A stretch of DNA of 64,000 bases from assembly GCF_900156495.1 (NCBI RefSeq), contig NZ_FTNT01000014.1, forward strand, positions 1-64,000. The letters are read 5' to 3'. The notes below the pieces were generated by a model. It made no database searches. It was not told where the DNA came from and was given only the letters and a program-made list of their open reading frames with translations. Positions 34,373 through 42,128 of this stretch are shown here, in pieces. Each line of letters begins with the position of its first letter. Positions within the stretch are counted from its first letter, which is position 1. Both the position numbers and the translations under genes were made by a program. The stretch is from Williamsia sterculiae (lineage in GTDB: Bacteria; Actinomycetota; Actinomycetes; Mycobacteriales; Mycobacteriaceae).

Positions 34373-37300
34373 ACCACCTCACTTGTTTCCGTGTTGTCGT
34401 CGCGTGTCGACGCCGCGTCGGCCGCGGGTGACCATACGACGAATTGACCTCCTGGCGAGCCCAATTGGATAGGCTTTCCGTCCACCATGGCACCGCGCTG
34501 CCCGCGCAGCTGCGGGACCACCACCCACACCGGGCGTCGGCGGGGCGCCGAGAGGTCGCTCAGGTGGGCCAGGACGTCGAGGTAGCCGTAACGGGCCAGC
34601 GGCGAGAGCTCTCGCAGCACCAGCGGGCCGATGCTCGGTTGCACGTCGCCGGAGAACACCTGCTGTTCCAGTTCAGTGCGGAACTGTGGCATCACGTGAT
34701 CGAGTACTGCTCGCAGGCCACGGGCGTCGCGGGTGCCGGACTCTGCTGCGTCGGCGCTGAGAACCAGGTCCCACGGCAAACCCTTGGCCGAGGAGAACTC
34801 GCGCATCTTCGCGACGATTGCGCCGGTCACGTCCAAGAGCTCGCCGTGATGGTCGCCCGCGAGAGAGTGCGCGACCGCGTCGTGCTCACCGGGCCGGTGC
34901 ACCGGTACGCCGATGACGACGAATCCATTCTCACGCAACGAGGTGGCCAGTATGTCGCGTTGGGCTCGGACGTCCCCGCCGGTCCACTGCCCATCCACCG
35001 GTTCGGGAGTGGAGCCCTGGTAAGTGGCCGGTCGGGTGTGCAAGGACGTTTGGCTTGGTGGAGCCTGCGTCTCGTATCGGTAGCGCGAGCGCGTCTCGTC
35101 CCACGAAAGTCCCAGTCCGGCACGCGCGACGATCGGATCGAGGTGGGGGCGCTGGGGTAGCCGATCCAGGTCCGGGAAGCGGGCGGCCACCCGGGCCCGC
35201 ACCTCTGCCGCGGTGAGTTGTTCGGTCTGGGCGAGGCCACCGAGCGCGAACCGCAAGGCTGCGGCTGGTTCCATGATGCGCGAATGCAATTCGCCACGAC
35301 CGGACACTGCGGCATGGCGCGAGATTGCGGCGGCCAACCGCACCAGGCGTGCGTCGCTCGGTACGGGGACTGCCGTGTCCGGGTCGGTAGCGCTGCGATA
35401 CGCGCGGCTGAAGCTGCCGCCGAGTTCGCGGACGGCGGTGCCGGCGGCGACCACCCCGTCGGTGGCGCCGGTTGAGTGCGCGGCGGCCACCAGGTCGTCT
35501 GCTCGTTTGGCGGCTGCGTCGGCGGCGGCCAATAGCTTCTCGTCATCGGCGACCAGGGTCAACCGGCCGCCATGCCGACGGCGCACCAATTGCCTGTCAC
35601 CTTCGGCGGATTCGTGTTCGGTCAGCCGGTCGTAGGCGACACGCAATAGGCCGGCCGCGGCGCGTTCGCGGCGGGTTCGTTCGGCGAGGTCTGTGGTCCC
35701 GGAGTCGGCTTGCGGCAATCGCGCGCGGATCTCGGCGGTGAGGGTGGAGATCGCCACCACGCCTCCGGAATCGCGGAGCACGGTGTTGGCGAGGTCGATC
35801 AGACCGTCGAGCAGGATGCGAGTCTCGTCGTTGTCTCCCCAGTCCTCTTGTAATTCTTTGAGGAGTTGATGGCCGCGCTGCGGGGCCTTATGCAGCGCAG
35901 CGGCGAGCTCGTGACCGCTCGCGAAGGCATCCAGTCGGGCACGTGTGCCGAGCAGCAGTTCGGCGGCGTGACGTCGGGTGCTGGCACGTTGGGTGCCGAC
36001 GGCGTCGAGAAGGAGTGTTACGGCGTCGTCGAGTCCAAGGAGGCCCTGCGCGCCCGTCGAAGTGAGACGCTTCTTCTTGGTATCGAGCTTCTTGACCCAC
36101 GCCTGGTAGCGGTCCATGATCTCGCGGCGGGTTGGTTTGGCCTCCTTGGCGACCAGCCGGTTGAGCCGGGTGGAATCCAGCACGAGGAGTTCGCCGACGG
36201 TGGTGACCTGTGCCGCCGCGAGCGCCGAGACGGCGCGGGCGGACAGGCCCGCGGCCAGCAGGGTGGTGGAGGTGCCGAAATCCGTACTGACCTCGGGTTC
36301 GGTTGTCGCCGAGTCCAGTTCGGTGAACACCTGCCGCCAGGCGTGCAGCATGTCCTCGGCGGTGTCGGGGCGGGTGGCCGCATTTCGGGAGAGGGCGGCA
36401 GTGAAGAACGTGGTGAGTGCGCGGGCCACGGCGGGTTCGAACAGGTCCGGGGTGACGGTCATGTCGTCGTCGGTGGCGGCCGGGTTGACATCGGGATCGG
36501 TGCCGTAGCGCGGTGCCTGCCCGGTGGCCATCTCGAAGAGCACCACGGCAGCGCCGTAGCGTTCGGCGGCGGTATCGAACTGGCGGCGACCGTCGAGGCC
36601 GAGAAATGGGTCCAGGTAGGGCGGGGTGCCTGCTTCGATGTTGCGTGGGTCTACGCCGGCCATCGAGAAATCGAACAACATCAAGTGGGTGTCGGCGCGG
36701 CTGCTGGCGGCGAAGACACCCAGGTTGGACGGTTTGAGGTCGCGGTGCATCACACCGGCGCGCTCGAGGGCGACTAACGCCTGCAGTAGGTCGGTGCCCC
36801 ACCGTTCGAGGAGGTCGATCGAGAGCCGACCGGCCTTGGCGGTGAGTTCCTCGGCGAGCGTGGTGCGGCCGGCGTACTGCACCACCAATGCGTCGCGGCC
36901 GCCGACGGTGACCTCCGAGGACAGTTGAACGATCCGCGGGTCGTTGAGTTTGCCGAGGAGTTGAGCTTCGTCGTGCAAGCGGCGGGCGGCCTCGTCGTCA
37001 CGGGCCACCTTGAGCACCCTTTCGGCGTTGCCTGCCTGCCGGTCAATCACCAGGATGCCGACGGCTGTGGATCCTGCGCCGAGTCGTCGCTTGTACTCGA
37101 AACGGCCGTCGCCGATGTCGTCACCAGGACCGGCTTCGAGGGGGTCGGAGCCGCTCTCAGGTTGGGCGACGTCGCGGCGCACCTGTTCGAGGCCGTCGAG
37201 CAGATCAGCCATCGTCGAAAAACGTTCGGATGGAACGGGGTGGGTGGCGGCAAGCACCCAGTTGCGCAGCGCGGAGGGTGCCTGCGGCATGTCGGCGGCG

Positions 37301-38643
37301 AGGTCGAGTCCGTGGTCTCGACGTAGGCGATCCATCAGTTCGCCACGTTCGGTGGCCGGTGCCCGGCCCCCGGTCAGCAGGTAGAACGCGAGTGCGCCCA
37401 CCCCGAACACGTCGAGACGTGCCGGGTCGGTGGACTTCATGTCCTCAGGGGCGGCGAACAGCCGGGCCTGATCGCTGAGCGCGCCGGCCATCAGGCTCAG
37501 CGCGCCGGCGGTGAGCCGCGTGACCCCGGATTCGGCATTGGCGGGGAGCACGCCGGCAGTGTCCCAGTCGGTGACCTGCGGTTGCACGCTGTTGCTGCGG
37601 GTGCGGATGGTGATGGCGCGGGGGTTGAGCGTGCGGTGCACCACGCGGTGACGGTGGGCGTACTGGATGATCTCGGCGATCTCGGCGATCAGTTCGAGTT
37701 GGTCGTCGAGGGTGAGTCGGGTGCGGTTGTCGGCGAGCCACAGGTCGAGGCGCGCGTCGTCCTTCGACTGGGTGAACACCAGACCGATGCCGAGTTCGGG
37801 TTCTTTCACCACGTCGACCGGGACCTGGAGACCGTCGCGGCGTAGCCGCGTCAGCAGCCGGTATTCGTGCTCGACGGCGCGGGCCTGGGCGTGCTGGTCG
37901 GCGGAGGTGGCGCCCGGTCGGGGTAGGTAGAAGCGGATGCGGGCGTGGCGTTCGGTGTCGACGTGATGGAACGCAGGCCAGTCCTGCCAGCCCTCGCCGT
38001 CGCCGAGCGGTTCCTCGTCGATCACCCACGACCCCACCTCGCGTTGCCGACGCGGCGCCAGTCCGATCGCTTCCATCAGGTCGCGGATGAGCAGCGATTT
38101 CTCTTCGCTGACCGGTTCATGGCGGGGGGCTTGCAGCAGCCGCTGACCTATGCCGGTCAGTCCGCTGGTGCGTTCGTTCTCGTCGAATCCGTAGATGTTG
38201 ATCGTCGAGCTCGCGGGCATCTCGCAGACGAGGTCGGGGTGGTGCAGGAACACCAACTCCTGCACGTACGGGATGACCCTGCCGGCGCCACGCTGCCCTG
38301 TTCGCTCCTCGATGCAATCCTTGAGCAGCGACTTGAAGTATTGGGCTTTGCGCCGCGCCAGCAGCAGCGGCGAATCCTCGGATCGGTAGCCAGCGCGTTG
38401 CCACACGTGGTCGTTGCCGCGCAGCACGCCCTTGTAGTACTTGAGCTCGATCAGATACAGCGTGTCGGCGGCGAGGACCAGTAGGTCCACCTCGTGCCAG
38501 CGGCCGCGGTTGTCCCGGAACTCGAAGTTCGACCACGCCCGAAACGGGGGGCTGTCGGGCAGTAGTTGCTTTATGTAGGCGAGCCCCTTCGCCTCATGCT
38601 CGAACTGCGACGGTGAGATCTCGATCCACCGCTGGTCCCGCAC
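34369..38643 (-). CDS. pglW: BREX type 2 serine/threonine kinase PglW
   Basis: 1424 residues from GTG 38643, with GGAGG 9 nt upstream. Residues about 10-130 are a NERD-type nuclease-related domain ('FRDNRGRWHEVDLLVLAADTLYLIELKYYKG'). Two kinase-like domains follow: the first (about 225-480) has 'HRTLNPRAI' and 'DWDTAG' in place of HRDLKPxN and DFG and is probably a pseudokinase; the second (about 520-790) keeps 'ERVLKVARD', 'MHRDLKPSNLG' near 634 and 'LFDFSMAG'. The rest is helical, ending in a region about sizes and binding of unknown function. First gene of the operon; the 4-nt overlap couples it to pglX. PglW defines type 2 BREX. Confidence 0.92.
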   Translation of the reverse strand: MRDQRWIEISPSQFEHEAKGLAYIKQLLPDSPPFRAWSNFEFRDNRGRWHEVDLLVLAADTLYLIELKYYKGVLRGNDHVWQRAGYRSEDSPLLLARRKAQYFKSLLKDCIEERTGQRGAGRVIPYVQELVFLHHPDLVCEMPASSTINIYGFDENERTSGLTGIGQRLLQAPRHEPVSEEKSLLIRDLMEAIGLAPRRQREVGSWVIDEEPLGDGEGWQDWPAFHHVDTERHARIRFYLPRPGATSADQHAQARAVEHEYRLLTRLRRDGLQVPVDVVKEPELGIGLVFTQSKDDARLDLWLADNRTRLTLDDQLELIAEIAEIIQYAHRHRVVHRTLNPRAITIRTRSNSVQPQVTDWDTAGVLPANAESGVTRLTAGALSLMAGALSDQARLFAAPEDMKSTDPARLDVFGVGALAFYLLTGGRAPATERGELMDRLRRDHGLDLAADMPQAPSALRNWVLAATHPVPSERFSTMADLLDGLEQVRRDVAQPESGSDPLEAGPGDDIGDGRFEYKRRLGAGSTAVGILVIDRQAGNAERVLKVARDDEAARRLHDEAQLLGKLNDPRIVQLSSEVTVGGRDALVVQYAGRTTLAEELTAKAGRLSIDLLERWGTDLLQALVALERAGVMHRDLKPSNLGVFAASSRADTHLMLFDFSMAGVDPRNIEAGTPPYLDPFLGLDGRRQFDTAAERYGAAVVLFEMATGQAPRYGTDPDVNPAATDDDMTVTPDLFEPAVARALTTFFTAALSRNAATRPDTAEDMLHAWRQVFTELDSATTEPEVSTDFGTSTTLLAAGLSARAVSALAAAQVTTVGELLVLDSTRLNRLVAKEAKPTRREIMDRYQAWVKKLDTKKKRLTSTGAQGLLGLDDAVTLLLDAVGTQRASTRRHAAELLLGTRARLDAFASGHELAAALHKAPQRGHQLLKELQEDWGDNDETRILLDGLIDLANTVLRDSGGVVAISTLTAEIRARLPQADSGTTDLAERTRRERAAAGLLRVAYDRLTEHESAEGDRQLVRRRHGGRLTLVADDEKLLAAADAAAKRADDLVAAAHSTGATDGVVAAGTAVRELGGSFSRAYRSATDPDTAVPVPSDARLVRLAAAISRHAAVSGRGELHSRIMEPAAALRFALGGLAQTEQLTAAEVRARVAARFPDLDRLPQRPHLDPIVARAGLGLSWDETRSRYRYETQAPPSQTSLHTRPATYQGSTPEPVDGQWTGGDVRAQRDILATSLRENGFVVIGVPVHRPGEHDAVAHSLAGDHHGELLDVTGAIVAKMREFSSAKGLPWDLVLSADAAESGTRDARGLRAVLDHVMPQFRTELEQQVFSGDVQPSIGPLVLRELSPLARYGYLDVLAHLSDLSAPRRRPVWVVVPQLRGQRGAMVDGKPIQLGSPGGQFVVWSPAADAASTRDDNTETSEVV

Positions 38644-39471
38644 CTACCTGCACCTCCAGAAACGCATCTTGGTGTTCGGTTCAATCTAGCGTGGCTTCGC
38701 GGCCTTAGCCGATCGGGTCAGCTGACCGTATCGGAAAGGGCTGACAGAATAGGTGGGGTTGCAGCGAAGACTTATGATGATGTGTTGTCGACGAGTCAGC
38801 TCGCGGGGCACGTCTGACGTCTGTACTCCGCCGCGAACAGCGCCGGGAGAGGTGCATGAGAAGGGGCGCGTGAGCCGTCTTGAGGCAGGCGAGGTCTGCG
38901 CCTTCGCGATCAGCACCCGCGACGTGAATGTGGTCTGGAGGCGGAACTGGCCACATGGCCATCTGAAATTTATGGGCGGCAGGTCCTCGTGACGTTCCGA
39001 CTCGGGGTCGACTCCCATCTGGTCTGGCCGCTGCACATATGAGACGTTCAAACTGACGAATAAAAATCTTCTCGTGCGTATTATCAGTGGGATCAACCAA
39101 TAGCGCTTGTTCGAAGGCGTTGCTGAAGCCGCCTGTCGATTCTTTGCTTATCCGCGCATTCTTTGTACGGGCCGTATTTTGTTTCAAGGTTTTCTTGCAA
39201 GGGCGATTGTCTGGAACCGGGGTGACGAGCTCGTCGATCCGGTTGATAGAAAGTACGTAGGTTTACACGTCCGCATCAGGGCCACCGTGCATTGCCGGTG
39301 CGGGGTGATCCGTCGGTGCCGACCGACCTAACGGCCGCCTCAACCCTCCGCGGCATCGCACTCGGCGTCCGCGACCTCAACCACTACGTCGTGCGGTCAC
39401 TCATCCACTCCGGCGGCCTCGCAGAACACCTACACGGAAGCGCCGCTCTTAGGTTGGGCAGCTCCTTACAC
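38644..39471. other. 828-bp intergenic region upstream of pglW
   Basis: No convincing gene. It must hold the pglW promoter (minus strand). The AT-richest part is about 39050-39190. A plus-strand stretch at about 39292-39455 has coding-like codon bias ('PTDLTAASTLRGIALGVRDLNHYVVRSLIHSGG'-type peptide) but no recognisable family and no proper 5' end, so it may be a gene remnant. No clear terminator or repeat seen. Confidence 0.5.
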
Positions 39472-41316
39472 TCACGACATCAGCGACTGCAACAACTCCT
39501 GAGTCTCACCGTCGGTGGAATACAGCCTCATCCCGCGCATACCCCTCGTCAGCAGCACCTTGTAGGTGTTCCGAATGGCTCGATCGAACGACGGAAAGTC
39601 GGCGCGCCTGACCTGGTTGTCCTGGCTGAACTCGGGACGTGCTACCCACCGGTCTTCCCTCCAGACTAGGTCTGGACCGATAATGACAGCCCCATAGTCG
39701 TACTCAAATCCCTGGGCTGTGTAGACGCAACCGACCTGGCCGAATCCAGCCGGATCCGATGCCCAATAAGGGGTTCCTGGTGCGCCATTGTGTGATGTTG
39801 GCTTCTTGTTGTTCCACGGCCGCTGCCAAGATCCAATGACGACATCGTCGGCGAGGTCCTTGCCACGGACGGGGTCACTCCATTTCCAGCAGTACCCAGC
39901 AGCGATCCGTGCCGAGTATCCGACCTCGAGCCGTTCCAGTAGGTGCTGTTCGACGAGCGAGGGGCTCTCATCAATCGCAACCTCGAACGCGTCATCGCCA
40001 GGCCACTTCATCGGCCCGCCTGGCTCGAGTCCGAGTAGACGGAGGACCCACTGTTCATATAACCGGCTTCCTCCGCAGCGGAACTGGCCGTCGAGATCGA
40101 CCCGCTTGACCTTGCATTCGAGTTTCGCAGCCGCCTGTTCGATGTCCTGAATGGTCCCGCGCTCACTCGGCCGAACCACCTGGTGCTCATCGAGAAGGAA
40201 GACCGGGACACGTGCTGCGTCGATCAGCTCCTCGACCTGTGGCCGGCCTGTCCGCAGATGGGCACGGGTAAATCGGTTGGTGGATACCTCTTTGATGCGG
40301 TGGGCCTCGTCGTTAATCAATACGTCGATGCCGTTCGGCTCTGCGTCGATGAACTGGTTGTAGTACGTGAACATCTGCTTCACGCGAGGCGCGCGTGCTC
40401 CGGCGATGCGCCGAAGGGTCTGCGTGAACGCCGACGATCCGGTGGCGTGGAGAGCTGTGCGACCCTGCCGTGAAAGTTCCCCGAGCAGACTGAGCGCGAT
40501 GACCGACTTGCCCGACCCCGGGCCGCCTGTGATGACAATGACCTCCTTCGTCGCCGAGCGACGGGAGGCTTCGACAGCGCGCATGACCATCGAGTAGGCA
40601 ACCTGCTGTTCGTCGAGCAGCACAAACTGCTCGCGACGCTGAACTTCTTCGGCAGCAAGGTCCATGAGCTGTTTGCTGGGGAGAACAGCCGACGACAACA
40701 ATTCGTCGGCCGCTTCAGCGCCACTCGACGGCGTCAGTTTGGAACGGAGGAAGGCGATCAGGTCAGCTCGTCGTTGGCCTGAGAACAATCGGCCAGTCTC
40801 TGACTCCGGATAGTCCCACAACGTAGCGATGCCCTGGTCTGTTGCGTTGTGGAGATACGCGACCCCGGCCAGCTGGTCGAGACTGCCGCCGAGTGATGCC
40901 TCGAAGTCCGCCAGGTGCTGGCAGTACCGCTGCACCTGCTCAATCGGGTGAAGTCGTTCAGCGAAGCCGTCCAGAACGACATCCTCGGTTCCGTCGACAA
41001 GTGTTGCCTGGCTCCACTGCTTCAGTTCGACGACAACGTACGACGGCGCCCCGGTACCGGGATGGGTGCCGCAGACGATTGCGTCTGCGCGCTTGCTGGT
41101 TAGTGGCAGTTTGAACTCGAGCAGCAGTTCGGCGTCGCTCAGGCCTGCGTCGATGAGGTCGTTGACGAGCACAGGAATGCTGTTTTGCCAAGACCTCACT
41201 TCGGACCTCGTTGGGTGATAACCGAAATCGAACCGATAGCTCTCAACGAGAGCGGGGACGAGCTCTTTGGATTCCAGGCGTGATCGAGCGCTCACGACAG
41301 AGCTTCGGTACAGCAA
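39472..41316 (-). CDS. DUF2075 P-loop ATPase/helicase-like protein with N-terminal nuclease-like region
   Basis: 614 residues from TTG 41316 ('MLYRSS'), chosen because family members begin with 'LYR' and GGAG lies 7-8 nt upstream; a TTG at 41337 would add 7 residues. Early 'SEVRSWQNSIPVL' is a family mark. 'KRADAIVCG' with 'YVVVELKQW' (about 75-100) resembles a PD-(D/E)XK D...ExK site. Walker A 'ITGGPGSGKSVIALSLLGEL' is near 260-280, 'GIDVLINDEAHR' near 330 (Walker B), and C-terminal 'VYTAQGFEYDYGAVIIGPDL' and 'RNTYKVLLTRGMRGMRLYS' are late SF1-like motifs. DUF2075 is the Schlafen-AAA-like group often found in defence islands. It lies about 95 nt after the DUF6308 gene. Confidence 0.85.
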   Translation of the reverse strand: MLYRSSVVSARSRLESKELVPALVESYRFDFGYHPTRSEVRSWQNSIPVLVNDLIDAGLSDAELLLEFKLPLTSKRADAIVCGTHPGTGAPSYVVVELKQWSQATLVDGTEDVVLDGFAERLHPIEQVQRYCQHLADFEASLGGSLDQLAGVAYLHNATDQGIATLWDYPESETGRLFSGQRRADLIAFLRSKLTPSSGAEAADELLSSAVLPSKQLMDLAAEEVQRREQFVLLDEQQVAYSMVMRAVEASRRSATKEVIVITGGPGSGKSVIALSLLGELSRQGRTALHATGSSAFTQTLRRIAGARAPRVKQMFTYYNQFIDAEPNGIDVLINDEAHRIKEVSTNRFTRAHLRTGRPQVEELIDAARVPVFLLDEHQVVRPSERGTIQDIEQAAAKLECKVKRVDLDGQFRCGGSRLYEQWVLRLLGLEPGGPMKWPGDDAFEVAIDESPSLVEQHLLERLEVGYSARIAAGYCWKWSDPVRGKDLADDVVIGSWQRPWNNKKPTSHNGAPGTPYWASDPAGFGQVGCVYTAQGFEYDYGAVIIGPDLVWREDRWVARPEFSQDNQVRRADFPSFDRAIRNTYKVLLTRGMRGMRLYSTDGETQELLQSLMS

Positions 41317-41411
41317 GGCGGCTCCAGGAAGGCACAAGTGTCTTCCCGCACGGGTTGGAGCCTTGTCGTATAGACGCGTCTGTCGGGCCGTAGCGGATTA
41401 CGGCGGCTAGT

Positions 41412-42128
41412 CTAGCGGGATCGGGCTCCTTGATCATCATGTGTGGTCTGAGCTGGAGTCCTAGGGACACGCGGACGCTGTTGGTCACTTCCATACATCC
41501 ATACGACTACGTCGAATACGCGGATGATGCTGATGTCGTCGCCGACACCAGCCGCGCCGCGCATCTGTTGCAGGCGGCGATAAAGAGCGCGATCATCGGC
41601 GTTGAGGATGCGGCGCATTTCTCGGTAGAAGTCAAGCCGTCTGTTGTTGTGATTCAGCTCGGTAGAAACCACGCTATCGATCACGGGCAGGAGGTGCGGT
41701 CTCTTGCGGGCAAGAAGTTTGCTGGTGGTGGTCGGGCCAACCTTGCAGCCGCGTCGCACTCTTTGCCACAGCTCATTTGCGTCGACGAGATGCTCATCGG
41801 TCGCGCTGACTAGTTCGACGTTGGTGGGCAGCTTTTCGAGGAGAAGGCTGATTTTCTGTGGGTGCTCGGTCGGATGATCACCAAGCAGTCGCAGGGCCGC
41901 CGATCCGGGGACCTTCACACTCAGTAAGGTCACCGACACCAGATCAGAGGGCACGATCTGATTCTTGATCTCCGGGAGATCGCCACCCCTGGCGAAACGC
42001 TCGAAGCGGGACCCGGTGTATGCAGGATCACCGTTGGACACGGTTCCAAAATATCTCTGCAGCAGGTCAACCGCCGCGGGTTCGTGACCGGGCAGCAAGG
42101 GCTCCGGAAGCGTCCACGACGCAGCCAT
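41412..42128 (-). CDS. DUF6308 family protein
   Basis: 238 residues, ATG 42128, sharing one base with the helicase stop (TGATG), so probably translated with it. Visible pattern: 'AYTGSRFERFARGGD', 'VSVTLLSVKVPGSAALRLL', 'LWQRVRRGCKVGPTTTSKLLARKRPHLLPVIDSVV' and 'FYREMRRIL'. This matches the actinobacterial DUF6308 type, a soluble helical protein of unknown role, reminiscent of helix-hairpin-helix folds in the 'VGPTTTSKLLARKRP' part. In this operon it could be an accessory DNA-binding factor or a regulator; that is inference. Confidence 0.75.
   Translation of the reverse strand: MAASWTLPEPLLPGHEPAAVDLLQRYFGTVSNGDPAYTGSRFERFARGGDLPEIKNQIVPSDLVSVTLLSVKVPGSAALRLLGDHPTEHPQKISLLLEKLPTNVELVSATDEHLVDANELWQRVRRGCKVGPTTTSKLLARKRPHLLPVIDSVVSTELNHNNRRLDFYREMRRILNADDRALYRRLQQMRGAAGVGDDISIIRVFDVVVWMYGSDQQRPRVPRTPAQTTHDDQGARSR

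Noticed and set aside
38705-39187. 160-codon minus-strand frame upstream of pglW
   Set aside because: No domain, Arg/Pro/His-rich composition typical of random high-GC frames, and no ribosome binding site.
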